A DNA stretch of 64,000 bases from Firmicutes bacterium UBA3553 (GTDB taxonomy: Bacteria > Bacillota > Clostridia > Tissierellales > Sedimentibacteraceae): NCBI GenBank assembly GCA_002381185.1, contig DFOA01000010.1, forward strand, positions 7,965 to 71,964, in the 5' to 3' direction. The notes under the pieces were generated by a model. That model did not search any database, was not told the DNA's origin, and saw only the letters and a list, made by a program, of their open reading frames with translations. Of this stretch, positions 25,537 to 34,422 are shown piece after piece (position 1 is the first letter of the stretch; every line of letters begins with the position of its first letter). Made by a program: the position numbers and the translations under genes.

Positions 25537-28500
25537 ATGAAAATAAAAAAAACATTATCTATACTGCTCATATTAATTATAGTTTTTCAAGTTTGGGGAG
25601 TATTACCGGATGCTTATAGTGCTACGCAAATAATTGATTTTAGCAGTCAAAATGATATAAATTATTTTGAAATATCAGCGTATCATGGCTGGGGAAGGGA
25701 TTATACCCGAAGTGACTATAATGTATATGTTTCAGGCAAACAACTGGTTTTTGCTTCATCAATGACAGACTTGTTTCCAATGGCAAGTTTGCAGCTTCAA
25801 GGTGCAAGAAAAGTTGAATTTAAATTAAAAACTTCACATTCGGGTTCTCAATATACATGGGGGGACTCATTTAATATAGATTTTAATGACGGAACGACCA
25901 TAAGATTTCATCCCAATATGGGATCACGAGCAGGCTTTGAATATTATGGATTGTGCGCACAAAGCGCAGGTTATGATGATTGGGATGATGGATCTATATT
26001 TAAGTTTATTGTAAAAAGTATCACAGGAAATATTGTTGATTTGGGTAAAGTAAATTCCACAGGTACATATACAACTTACAGTATAGAAATCAAAAACGGT
26101 ACCTTGATTATGACTAGTGACTTGGGATATACATTTACAGAACCAATTGGAAATAGAAGAATGACTAGAATATGGTTCGACCCATTACGTCAATGGAATT
26201 GCACTCAAGCAAAAGGATATCTTGATGATGTATTTATTACTCCGGGGATTCAAGTAGGGTCAATCTCAATAGATGGACAATCCAGCGTTGAAAAAGGTAA
26301 AACAATCAATCTAAAAGCAACTGTTTCGCCTTCTGAAGCAGATAATACAGGTTTAATGTGGACATCAAGCGATTTAAGTGTTGCAACAGTAGATAGTATT
26401 GGAAATACGGCTATAGTCAGAGGAATAAAAAAAGGTACGGTAACAATAACAGCAGCAGCGCAGGACGGAAGCGGGGTTACGGCAAGCAAAACAATAACAG
26501 TAACTTCGGGATCTTTGCAAGGAGAATCAAGTTATATTCTCGTGGATGACATTGTAGAATATCAGACTGGTTATTCGGATGCTGAAAACGACCCTAGATA
26601 TGGGGATGAATATAAGTATATACATAATCCATATTCTTTAAACGGTGTAACTTTGGATAATGTAATGTATGTTGATTTCAATGATAAGTGGTTTGATATA
26701 GCATATAAGCAATTTCCGAAGGTTGGCACATATAAGGTACAGTACAGAGTTAAAGATAATCCTCCTGCTTCTGCAAATAACAGTAATTTTGCAAACTACA
26801 GATATTATTCTGATGTTGCAGAAAGCACAATATATGTTCATAGGAAGCCTATAGCTATGTATACTATATCCGGTTCAACGGTAATAGATAACAGTTATGA
26901 TTTGGATCACTCGATATCTCATTCGACAAAAGGAATAGATTTATGGGAATGGCAATATGTAAACAGTAACGGTTACACATGGACAGGAAGTTATGGAACA
27001 GCTCCTGGGGCATGGGGAACAAAGCAAGAAGGAATAGATACTGTAAACTATTTAATTTGGCTATATAGCGGAGTACAGTATAAAATAATTCTTAGGGTGC
27101 GAGATATTGAAGGTGCATGGTCAGATCCATGCATTAAGGCTGCCGGAGAAATAAGCAGGCCGGTTGCTGACTTTGTGATTGATAAAAACCCTATGCTTTA
27201 CAAAACGGATACTCAAAAAATAACAAATATGAGCTATGATACTAACGGATTAACATTATCTCACCAATGGACGGTTACAAAGGGTGGACAGACTGTTTTA
27301 AGCAGTACAGCAAATGATATATCAGTCATACTTAATCAGATAATTGACAATTTATATCCAAATGTTATCGGAACATATAATGTTAGCTTGAAAGTAACTA
27401 ATAGTGCCGGGGTGCAGAGCGATATTGTCACAAAAACTTTTGATGTAATTGTGCATAATCAAGTACCGACAGTTGATTTTAATCTTGTAAGTAATGAATC
27501 ACCGGCATGGAGCTTCCCGAAGGTTTTGGGATTACATACTCTGAGATACAGGCCGACAGCAAGCTTCTTTCATGAAGAAAAAACAAGATTCAATGTTAAT
27601 GCAATAGATCCGAATATAGATAACTTAGGATTTGATTATAATTGGAAACTTGAACGTTTTGCTGTAAAAGACATAAACAATATTTCCGGGACAGCTGCCA
27701 ATACTTACAGTTACACAACGCAGGTTCCATTTACGAACTCTTTTAAAGGGCAGGGCCTTCCGTGGGGAGCGTATCGGATTACCGTGAGCGTTACAGACAA
27801 ACCGCCAGTACCACCGTATGCTTCCGGAGATGCAAAGACGGCAACAGTAACAAAGGTATATTACTTAATTCCTGAACTAAGTTTGACAGGGAGTTTTGAG
27901 AGTGAAAATACGGAAGTAATAGTAGGAGACACTATAACGATGAAGGCAAAAACAAGCAAAGAAACAGAGAATGTTTATTGTGTTTTTGCTGGCACAAATT
28001 ATGTACTAAGCAAAGTATCCGAGGACAGTAATTTTGCGTACTGGGAAAAAAATGTTGTTGTTCCAGATAGCATAACAGAGAGTGGGACATACTATTTGAA
28101 CTTCGCCGGCAGCACAACTTATGGCGGTAATGGAAATATAACAAGAGAAATCAGGGATAGTGTACCAATTGATATTGTTGCACTAAAGCTAATAAATTTC
28201 CGAATAACCGATATTGTAAATCATCCTGATGTTTCATTCCCATATACAAAGGAAATGCTTGTGAATGAGCTGATAAAGTATAAGGCCGGGTATTATGTTA
28301 CATTTCGTATTGATTCAAAAGGAAAGCCGGATAGTGTATTTGGAAGAGTCGATATTGGTAACAATGGAAGTATAGACCAGATAATAAATTTGACCAAGGT
28401 TGCATCCGGAGATACCGAAACCTGGCAAGGTAGATTCTATACTCCTTCTGCATTAGCAATCAACACAATAATAAGTATTAAGCTTGATTGCCTAAAAGGA

Positions 28501-28602
28501 ACAGTAACTTATAATTATAATACTAAAGAAAATTGGGACGGTCAAAGTCTAATCACAGGAGGATCAGCTTTACAAGACGGACGTGTGAATTTAACGAATT
28601 AA
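25537..28602 (+). CDS. Very large secreted adhesin-like protein with Big_2 and PKD domains
   Basis: A 1021-residue exported protein with a signal peptide (about residues 1-29, ending near A-Y-S-A). A jelly-roll-like N-terminal region (about 30-235) is followed by a bacterial Ig-like Big_2 domain (about 240-325: GSISIDGQSSVEKGKTINL ... WTSSDLSVATVDSIG ... GTVTITAAAQDGSG) and then several PKD-like repeats (P-V-A-D-F, Y-N-V-S-L-K-V-T-N). No sorting signal or anchor is seen at the end. It is probably a surface adhesin or a large pilus-linked subunit. GGAGG precedes the start, and it is coupled to the upstream large protein gene. Confidence 0.78.
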   Translation: MKIKKTLSILLILIIVFQVWGVLPDAYSATQIIDFSSQNDINYFEISAYHGWGRDYTRSDYNVYVSGKQLVFASSMTDLFPMASLQLQGARKVEFKLKTSHSGSQYTWGDSFNIDFNDGTTIRFHPNMGSRAGFEYYGLCAQSAGYDDWDDGSIFKFIVKSITGNIVDLGKVNSTGTYTTYSIEIKNGTLIMTSDLGYTFTEPIGNRRMTRIWFDPLRQWNCTQAKGYLDDVFITPGIQVGSISIDGQSSVEKGKTINLKATVSPSEADNTGLMWTSSDLSVATVDSIGNTAIVRGIKKGTVTITAAAQDGSGVTASKTITVTSGSLQGESSYILVDDIVEYQTGYSDAENDPRYGDEYKYIHNPYSLNGVTLDNVMYVDFNDKWFDIAYKQFPKVGTYKVQYRVKDNPPASANNSNFANYRYYSDVAESTIYVHRKPIAMYTISGSTVIDNSYDLDHSISHSTKGIDLWEWQYVNSNGYTWTGSYGTAPGAWGTKQEGIDTVNYLIWLYSGVQYKIILRVRDIEGAWSDPCIKAAGEISRPVADFVIDKNPMLYKTDTQKITNMSYDTNGLTLSHQWTVTKGGQTVLSSTANDISVILNQIIDNLYPNVIGTYNVSLKVTNSAGVQSDIVTKTFDVIVHNQVPTVDFNLVSNESPAWSFPKVLGLHTLRYRPTASFFHEEKTRFNVNAIDPNIDNLGFDYNWKLERFAVKDINNISGTAANTYSYTTQVPFTNSFKGQGLPWGAYRITVSVTDKPPVPPYASGDAKTATVTKVYYLIPELSLTGSFESENTEVIVGDTITMKAKTSKETENVYCVFAGTNYVLSKVSEDSNFAYWEKNVVVPDSITESGTYYLNFAGSTTYGGNGNITREIRDSVPIDIVALKLINFRITDIVNHPDVSFPYTKEMLVNELIKYKAGYYVTFRIDSKGKPDSVFGRVDIGNNGSIDQIINLTKVASGDTETWQGRFYTPSALAINTIISIKLDCLKGTVTYNYNTKENWDGQSLITGGSALQDGRVNLTN

Positions 28603-28621
28603 GTAATTTCCTATAATAAGT

Positions 28622-28689
28622 AGCCTCCAATAATTTACATACACTCTATTATTTGATAAAATAGTTTAGGTGTATAATTTTTGGAGGCT
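28622..28689 (+). promoter_or_regulatory. Promoter nested in an inverted repeat that hides a ribosome site
   Basis: AGCCTCCAA (28622-28630) is complementary to TTGGAGGCT (28681-28689), which contains the ribosome site of the next gene. Inner arms ATACAC/GTGTAT (28639-28644, 28670-28675) and CTATT/AATAG (28646-28650, 28660-28664) extend the fold. A promoter TTTACA (28634-28639) - 17 bp - TAAAAT (28657-28662) lies inside, so RNAs from it lack the left arm. Confidence 0.6.
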
Positions 28690-28692
28690 TTC

Positions 28693-29595
28693 ATGGGGAC
28701 TATAAATTTAATTAATTTCGAGGCTCAAGTAATTGGTGGCGATATTCTTTACAAAGTAGTAATGACTTGTACAACAATATATATATTTTTTAAAATAACA
28801 TATTTTATTATGAATAAGATTGAGTTAAAAGAAAAAAACGGATTGAAAGTATTGAAGATTAAAAAATATGGCGAAGAAGTATTGTTACTAAGTCTTTTAT
28901 ATTGTGTTTTGGTGCCGACTAGTAATTATGTATTTTTTTTGATTGGTATAAAATTGATTGGGTATGATACAGATATTATGAACAAGATTATAGGGATAGC
29001 TCTTATAATCGAAATATTGACAATTTTAGATTTGCTTTTAGTAGCGAAGGTAAATCGGATAATAAATAAATACAATTCAGGAATGAAAAGTAAATTCGTA
29101 TTAATTAGCTTTATTATATGGTTTCAATATATACTGCTTTTGTTAATCTTTGCAATACAAATTTTAAAAATACGCGTAGAAAGCTTATTGATTGCTGATA
29201 TTTGGTTATCAGTTTGGATTATAAGTTTATCTATTTATTCAATAAAGTTATTATTATATTCAACATTCAATAAAACGAACATTATTTTTCATTCTGATAG
29301 AATAGAAATTTTAGCTAAAACAAATCATTATTATAAGTATGAGTTCGTAGAAAATATAATGATTAGAGGGCAAATAAAATCCGAACAGGATAATGTAATT
29401 ATTATGGACAATAACAGAAATAAAATTAGAACAATAAAGCGTGATTGGATAGAAAAAATTAATGTTTTGAGAGCGGATGGATCTATTAGAAAAAGTATTG
29501 GTAAAGATATAATTAAAAATACAATTATAGACTATAGAACGTCAAATAAAAAAAGACTAACTTTAAAAAATTTTAAAAAGCCCGGATCTGATTAG
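28693..29595 (+). CDS. Membrane protein with C-terminal soluble domain
   Basis: A 300-residue protein with four to five hydrophobic segments in the first 200 residues and a soluble C-terminal domain (about 200-300) rich in beta strands (IIFHSDRIEILAKTNHYYKYEFV), reminiscent of PH-like domains but not identified. ATG 28693 is preceded by TTGGAGG. It stands between the surface proteins and the prepilin peptidase. Function unknown. Confidence 0.62.
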   Translation: MGTINLINFEAQVIGGDILYKVVMTCTTIYIFFKITYFIMNKIELKEKNGLKVLKIKKYGEEVLLLSLLYCVLVPTSNYVFFLIGIKLIGYDTDIMNKIIGIALIIEILTILDLLLVAKVNRIINKYNSGMKSKFVLISFIIWFQYILLLLIFAIQILKIRVESLLIADIWLSVWIISLSIYSIKLLLYSTFNKTNIIFHSDRIEILAKTNHYYKYEFVENIMIRGQIKSEQDNVIIMDNNRNKIRTIKRDWIEKINVLRADGSIRKSIGKDIIKNTIIDYRTSNKKRLTLKNFKKPGSD

Positions 29596-29610
29596 ACCGG
29601 GTTTATTATT
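29580..29610 (+). terminator. Hairpin behind the membrane protein gene
   Basis: CCCGG (29581-29585) pairs with CCGGG (29597-29601) with inner TCT/AGA, then TTTATTATTTT. It overlaps the stop codon of the preceding gene. Confidence 0.75.
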
Positions 29611-29626
29611 TTAATTAGGAGGCATT

Positions 29627-29875
29627 ATGGTAGATAGAATATTTTTAATTATTTTGATAATAATTATTGCAATATCGTTTGTTTCAATAAATGCAAGATT
29701 AGAGATTATCCAAAGTAAACTTGAATCGGACACATTAAATGTAAAAGTATTAGAAAGAGTACAGGTTTTGAAAGAATTGGATTTCTCTTATGAAGAGATA
29801 TTAAAAAATGTAAGTGATAAATATTGCGTAGCAAGTGATGAATTGAAAAATTTGCTTAAGGAAGGAGCTGAATGA
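29627..29875 (+). CDS. Small membrane-anchored protein
   Basis: An 82-residue protein with an N-terminal membrane anchor (about residues 4-21) and a helical cytosolic part. Unknown family. TAGGAGG precedes the ATG, and the prepilin peptidase gene begins directly at its stop, so the two are coupled; it may be a pilus accessory protein. Confidence 0.6.
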   Translation: MVDRIFLIILIIIIAISFVSINARLEIIQSKLESDTLNVKVLERVQVLKELDFSYEEILKNVSDKYCVASDELKNLLKEGAE

Positions 29876-30295
29876 TTGCAAAATATAATATATATAACAA
29901 CAATAATATTGCTTATGAAAATATCTATTATAGATATAAAACAAAAAATAATTCCTGACAGACTGAACATAGTAGTTTCACTGTTAGGAATTTTCAATTT
30001 AATACTGAATTATGAAAACTGCAAAATGTACATTGCTTCATCTGCAATCACTTTTGCAGTTTTTTTATTCCTTGCCATGTTGACTGACGGCGGCATCGGA
30101 GGAGGTGATATAAAACTTTTTACAGCATTAGGCCTTATATTTGGAGTAGAAATTTTGAAAATAATAGCTGTTACTTTTGTATCAGCAGCTATTATTTCAA
30201 TTGCAAGAGTGCTTCTAGAGCTAATAAATATAAAAGAAAGCACAGCTCTGGCTCCTTATATATGTGCAGCAACAATAATACATTTTGTATTTTAA
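29876..30295 (+). CDS. A24 prepilin peptidase (CpaA/TadV)
   Basis: A 139-residue membrane aspartyl protease that would cleave the two Flp-like pilins and pseudopilins after Gly. It has the two catalytic aspartates, Asp20 in IIDIKQKIIPDRLN and Asp78 in the G-G-G-D-I-K-L motif (75-81), and four to five membrane segments. The short form without a methylase domain is the CpaA/TadV type. The start is a TTG directly behind the preceding stop, with AAGGAG (29862-29867) at good spacing. Confidence 0.88.
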   Translation: MQNIIYITTIILLMKISIIDIKQKIIPDRLNIVVSLLGIFNLILNYENCKMYIASSAITFAVFLFLAMLTDGGIGGGDIKLFTALGLIFGVEILKIIAVTFVSAAIISIARVLLELINIKESTALAPYICAATIIHFVF

Positions 30296-30326
30296 GCTAT
30301 TGAAACCTTAAAAGGAGACAAATATT

Positions 30327-30629
30327 ATGTTTTATATTGAAGATATCAAAGAATTTCGACTTGATGATAAAATTAGATACTCAGTCAGAGATTCAACAAG
30401 GTGTAAGTATTTTGATTGTTTACTTGTCTTTCAGGCAGACTTCATTTTTCTATTTGAAATAGTTGATAAAGACATTTCAGACAACAAAATTTGTGTCTCA
30501 AAGATAGATTACTTTTTAAACAGTAATTTGATAAAAAGCACATTAGAAACAGAAAGAAACTTTACTATTGACCGTAAGAGACAGAAAGTCGAAGGGGACT
30601 TCCTTTTTTCTTTCAGAAAGCATTCTTAA
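30327..30629 (+). CDS. Hypothetical 100-residue protein
   Basis: A soluble protein with mixed strands and helices and no recognised motif. AAAGGAG precedes the ATG. It lies between the prepilin peptidase and the transfer origin, so it could belong to either module. Confidence 0.55.
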   Translation: MFYIEDIKEFRLDDKIRYSVRDSTRCKYFDCLLVFQADFIFLFEIVDKDISDNKICVSKIDYFLNSNLIKSTLETERNFTIDRKRQKVEGDFLFSFRKHS

Positions 30630-30712
30630 AACTCTGTTTTAAGAATAGCAAGCAGTGGAAATGGCTAGCCATTACCGAAATTTTAGGGGATACCCCTAAG
30701 ACCCCTGCGGAA
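30622..30712. other. Candidate origin of transfer (oriT)
   Basis: An intergenic stretch directly before mobC and the relaxase. It holds a hairpin ATTCTTAAAA/TTTTAAGAAT (30622-30631, 30637-30646), then a 7-bp inverted repeat TTAGGGG-ATA-CCCCTAA (30683-30699) followed by GACCCCTGCGG. An inverted repeat next to a C/T-rich nick region ending in CTGC is the usual shape of MOBP-type oriTs. The exact nick site is inferred, not seen. Confidence 0.6.
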
Positions 30713-30749
30713 GCAGAATTCACAATTAAGTTGAATTGGTGGTGATAAA

Positions 30750-31091
30750 TTGACTATAAACAGAAAAAGAAAAAATGTATTTTTTGTTAGAACTACGGAT
30801 GAAGAATATAAAAAGATAATGGAAAAAGTATCAGCATCTAAAATGAACAAAAATAGATTCTTTATTAATGCAGCACTAAGGAAAGAAATAATTATTTACG
30901 ACCTTACAAGCATATTTGAGCTTTCAGCACAGATAAGCAGAATAGGAAACAATGTAAATCAAATTGCTAAGAAACTTAATCAAGGGGGAAAAATTAGCGC
31001 ATCGGAAATAAATTATTTATATGCATCTTTAGAAAATATAAATAATGTTATCATGGAAATTTACAATGATGTATCAGAAAAGCAGGAATAA
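30750..31091 (+). CDS. mobC: MobC-like relaxosome accessory protein
   Basis: A 113-residue DNA-binding helper that would bind oriT and recruit the relaxase. The N-terminal half fits a ribbon-helix-helix (VFFVRTTDEEYKKIMEKVS), the second half has the MobC core ISRIGNNVNQIAKKLNQGG. The start is TTG 30750 behind GGTGGTGAT. The relaxase gene begins 3 bp after its stop, as in most MobC-relaxase pairs. Confidence 0.86.
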   Translation: MTINRKRKNVFFVRTTDEEYKKIMEKVSASKMNKNRFFINAALRKEIIIYDLTSIFELSAQISRIGNNVNQIAKKLNQGGKISASEINYLYASLENINNVIMEIYNDVSEKQE

Positions 31092-31094
31092 ATT

Positions 31095-32582
31095 ATGGCA
31101 TATGTAAAACGCTTGACAATTCATACAACTCTTTTAAAAGCTTTAAAGTATGTAGAAAATCCTAAAAAAACAAATGAGAAAATTTTAATCAGTTCCAACA
31201 AGTGCAATCAAAATGAAAATATAGCAATTAAAGAGATGAGGGAACTTAAAAAATTTCATGAAAAAGAAGACGGTATACAAGGATTTCATTTTATACAAAG
31301 TTTTAAAAAAGGAGAAGTATCAGAAGAAGAGGCTCACCAGATAGGTAAAGAATGGGCTGCGAAATTTCTTGATGATAATTATCAATATATACTTAGTACA
31401 CATACCGACAGGGATCATATACATAATCATATTGTTATAAATTCTGTAGGACTCAATGGAAAAAAATATAACAGTTGTATTAATGAAAGGGAAGACATTA
31501 GAAGATATTCTGACCTAGTTTGTTTAGAGCATGGATTAAGTATAATTGAAAGAAAAGGAAATATTAAATATAAGTCATATAAAGAATGGCTTGAAAGTAA
31601 AAATAAAACTTCTTGGAAAGATGTTGTACGTGAGGATATAGATTTTGTTATTTCTTCTTCAGCAAGCTTTGAAGAATTCATTCAAAAAATGAAATCTGAA
31701 GGCTACTATATTAAGTATGGTGAAAAAGTAAAATACATGACTTTCCAAAAATCAGGCATGAAGAAAGCTGTAAGAGGAAAGAGACTTGGAGAAGATTACT
31801 CTGAAGAAAGCATAAGGGAAAGAATTAAATATAAAGAATTTAATATCAGTCATCTTAAATCAAAAGATTACAGAAGATATAAGATTGATCGGAACAGTCT
31901 TGAATATCAGGTAAGAAAATTAACCTATAGGTCTGTATCACTTAATATAAGTATCAGGCTTATTATTTTATTATTTCAAATTATTTTCCGTAACAATCAA
32001 CTTACCTGGGAAAAGGATAATCGACCAGTAAAATACACATATGCACAAAAGAAAGCAATCAGCGGTATTAAAGATTTGACTACTAGTCTAAATCTTTTAG
32101 ATAAATACAATTTGAAGACAAGGAGTGATGTTAAAAATGTCGTACAAGACTTAAACCAAAAAATATACTTTGAGGATGAGAAGCTTAAGAAATTAGAAAA
32201 CCTGCAATCTAAAAGTGCTGCAATTGTGACTGAAATTGATCTATACAACAAATACAAAAGTTATTATGAAGAATATAAGTCATCAATTTTAAAGGCAGCA
32301 TATAAGAAAAGGCATGAATATGAATTGGAAAAATTCGAGGAATGTAAAAATAGGCTGAATAAGTTTGGCTTAAAAGAATCCGAATTTGAAAAATTCAAAA
32401 ATAATTATGAAAAAATTAATGTACAGATGGGGGCGGTACAGGAAGAAAAGGAAAAGATATTTCAGGAATTATTTGACGTTGAAACGTTAAATAAATATTT
32501 AGATGATGAGAAACGTGAAGAAGTTTTGAGAGAAATAACTTTGGTAAGAACTAACGATGATAAAACTGAAAAGGAGCGGTAA
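31095..32582 (+). CDS. MOBP-type relaxase
   Basis: A 495-residue relaxase that would nick oriT and lead the strand into the recipient. The N-terminal catalytic domain has the histidine triad H108-I-H110-N-H112 in HTDRDHIHNHIVINSV and the preceding GFHFIQSF motif; the nicking tyrosine is expected in the first 30 residues (Y19 is a candidate). The C-terminal half is a long charged coiled-coil region. It directly follows mobC and the candidate oriT. Confidence 0.9.
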   Translation: MAYVKRLTIHTTLLKALKYVENPKKTNEKILISSNKCNQNENIAIKEMRELKKFHEKEDGIQGFHFIQSFKKGEVSEEEAHQIGKEWAAKFLDDNYQYILSTHTDRDHIHNHIVINSVGLNGKKYNSCINEREDIRRYSDLVCLEHGLSIIERKGNIKYKSYKEWLESKNKTSWKDVVREDIDFVISSSASFEEFIQKMKSEGYYIKYGEKVKYMTFQKSGMKKAVRGKRLGEDYSEESIRERIKYKEFNISHLKSKDYRRYKIDRNSLEYQVRKLTYRSVSLNISIRLIILLFQIIFRNNQLTWEKDNRPVKYTYAQKKAISGIKDLTTSLNLLDKYNLKTRSDVKNVVQDLNQKIYFEDEKLKKLENLQSKSAAIVTEIDLYNKYKSYYEEYKSSILKAAYKKRHEYELEKFEECKNRLNKFGLKESEFEKFKNNYEKINVQMGAVQEEKEKIFQELFDVETLNKYLDDEKREEVLREITLVRTNDDKTEKER

Positions 32583-32584
32583 AA

Positions 32585-33601
32585 ATGAGTGATAGAAAAA
32601 CTGATGATAAGATTATCAGAGATATTGATGAAGCAGAGGCAGTTGCATACAAACAGGTATTTGGAATTTTTGACAAAGATAACGGAGACTTCATAAAAAT
32701 AAAATCTGAGGAAAAAGCACCGACAGAACTCAAGAAAGGGACTAGGAAGTCTACCAGAAAAACAAAATCCGAGATTAAGGATGAAATAAATTTGTTTATT
32801 CAAGAGCTGTCTGAAAAAGAACTCAGCAGCATGGTAATAACTATAAAGCTTAATGGGATGGCTGAAGAATATGTTAATGACGAAAAAGCCGGTACAAAAT
32901 ATTTATCAAAGGAGGATCAAATAGAAAAAATTAAGGAGACTATAAAAGGATTTAAAAATATCGTTATTGTACATTCGGAAGAGGAGCTTCTAAAACATCA
33001 GGAAGACTTTAAAAAGAAGCAGGAAAAGGTCAAGGCTGCTGAAAATAAGAGTAAAGCTGACAAAGGTACAGATGGAAATGGAGCATCTGAGCCTGCAATT
33101 AAAACCCAGGTTTATATTAGAATATCCGAAAAGGATTATCAAGCTGTAAAGGATATAATTGATAAGGAAAACATCAAGATTATAGCTAATAAGGTAAAAA
33201 CAAGGGATGACAAGAGTGGAATAAACATGGTTATTAAATTCCAAGATGCAGATAAGGTCAGGAATATACTAAGTCAAAATGATATTCCGGTTTTGCAGGA
33301 TGTAGACGGCAACATAGATTGGGATAATATTAAGGAAAGAAGCAATAAGGTGGAAAATATTACGGCAGAGCAATTAAGAGAATTTCAGGATAAGAATAAA
33401 GATAAGTTTGATTATATTGCTTTTAGAAAAGACGATGCTTACACAATATTTGCAGATAAGAAATGCGATATTGCTATAGAGACCGGAAAAAAGACATTAA
33501 AGCAGCTTGATGAAAAAGTTAAAGACTACAGAAATAACAATTTAAGCAAATCAGAACATAAAATTGAAAACAAGGCAAAGAATTCGAAGGGGGAAAGATA
33601 A
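32585..33601 (+). CDS. Conjugation-associated hypothetical protein
   Basis: A 338-residue charged soluble protein. It has basic KKGTRKSTRKTKSE (about residues 50-63), a coiled-coil stretch with HQEDFKKKQEKVKAAE, a low-complexity linker, and a second globular part from about residue 178 (QVYIRISEKDYQAVKDIID). No family is recognised. It lies between the relaxase and the PcfB-like gene (1-bp overlap), so it is likely a relaxosome or coupling accessory. Confidence 0.6.
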   Translation: MSDRKTDDKIIRDIDEAEAVAYKQVFGIFDKDNGDFIKIKSEEKAPTELKKGTRKSTRKTKSEIKDEINLFIQELSEKELSSMVITIKLNGMAEEYVNDEKAGTKYLSKEDQIEKIKETIKGFKNIVIVHSEEELLKHQEDFKKKQEKVKAAENKSKADKGTDGNGASEPAIKTQVYIRISEKDYQAVKDIIDKENIKIIANKVKTRDDKSGINMVIKFQDADKVRNILSQNDIPVLQDVDGNIDWDNIKERSNKVENITAEQLREFQDKNKDKFDYIAFRKDDAYTIFADKKCDIAIETGKKTLKQLDEKVKDYRNNNLSKSEHKIENKAKNSKGER

Positions 33602-34422
33602 TGAATACAGGAGGAGATACAGCAAGTATTTTGATGGCCTTCAGTGCAGAGGTAAGTAAAGAAGGATTAAAAAGCGGAGTAGAGCTATTAAAATTTCTTA
33701 TAATGGGATACCTGAATAAAAAAGGTGTTCTTAATGCCGGTGAAGTAAACATGAAAAGGATGCTGGAGAGCGGTGAGGAAATTAAGACGATGGATCTCAA
33801 TACGAAAGATGCTGAAGCGTTCGCCAGAATGGCTAAAGATTCGGGAATTACCTTTGCTTTTTTTCAAAAGGGTGAAGAAAAACATACAATAGCATATTTA
33901 GCAAAGGAAGCAGAACTCATTAATAAGATGCTTGATATTATTAAACAGGGAAAAGTCAAGGATATAGAACAAACTGAGAAAGTTTTGGAAGAATATAGAG
34001 TAGGTTCCGACAAAACATTTATTGTTGATAAGGACAACCCTGAAAACTATATTCAAGTTGATACTAAGGGAATTCAAAAAACATACCTTGTTGATAAGAG
34101 CAATCCGGAGAATTATGTAAAAATTAAAGAGGATTTAAATAAGAATTCCATTGAAGCTGAAATAACTGTAAATGGACAAACAAAGACTGTAAGCGGTAAA
34201 GATGCGGTAAAAAGTGAAATGTTAAAACATGCTAAGAAATTCAAGAATCCTGAGTTAGTTGAAAATGAGGCTGAGATTGACAAATTAAAGGAAACATTTA
34301 TAAAAAAAGATGATAGAAAAACGATGGAACAGGTAAATAAACAGATCAAAGAAGTTAGAGAAAAATTACCCAAACAGTCAAAAAAGCAAAAAAGTAAATC
34401 TAAAGAAAGGAGCGACAGGTAA
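33601..34422 (+). CDS. PcfB/DUF3801-like conjugation protein
   Basis: A 273-residue protein with the DUF3801/PcfB fold in the first half: helical start, then GEVNMKRMLESGEEIKTMDL and a strand region TFAFFQKGEEKHTIAYLAKE. The C-terminal part carries a repeat (FIVDKDNPENYIQVD and YLVDKSNPENYVKIK) and a basic end. In Enterococcus PcfB links the relaxase to the coupling protein. The gene stands directly before virD4, as in related elements. Confidence 0.8.
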   Translation: MNTGGDTASILMAFSAEVSKEGLKSGVELLKFLIMGYLNKKGVLNAGEVNMKRMLESGEEIKTMDLNTKDAEAFARMAKDSGITFAFFQKGEEKHTIAYLAKEAELINKMLDIIKQGKVKDIEQTEKVLEEYRVGSDKTFIVDKDNPENYIQVDTKGIQKTYLVDKSNPENYVKIKEDLNKNSIEAEITVNGQTKTVSGKDAVKSEMLKHAKKFKNPELVENEAEIDKLKETFIKKDDRKTMEQVNKQIKEVREKLPKQSKKQKSKSKERSDR

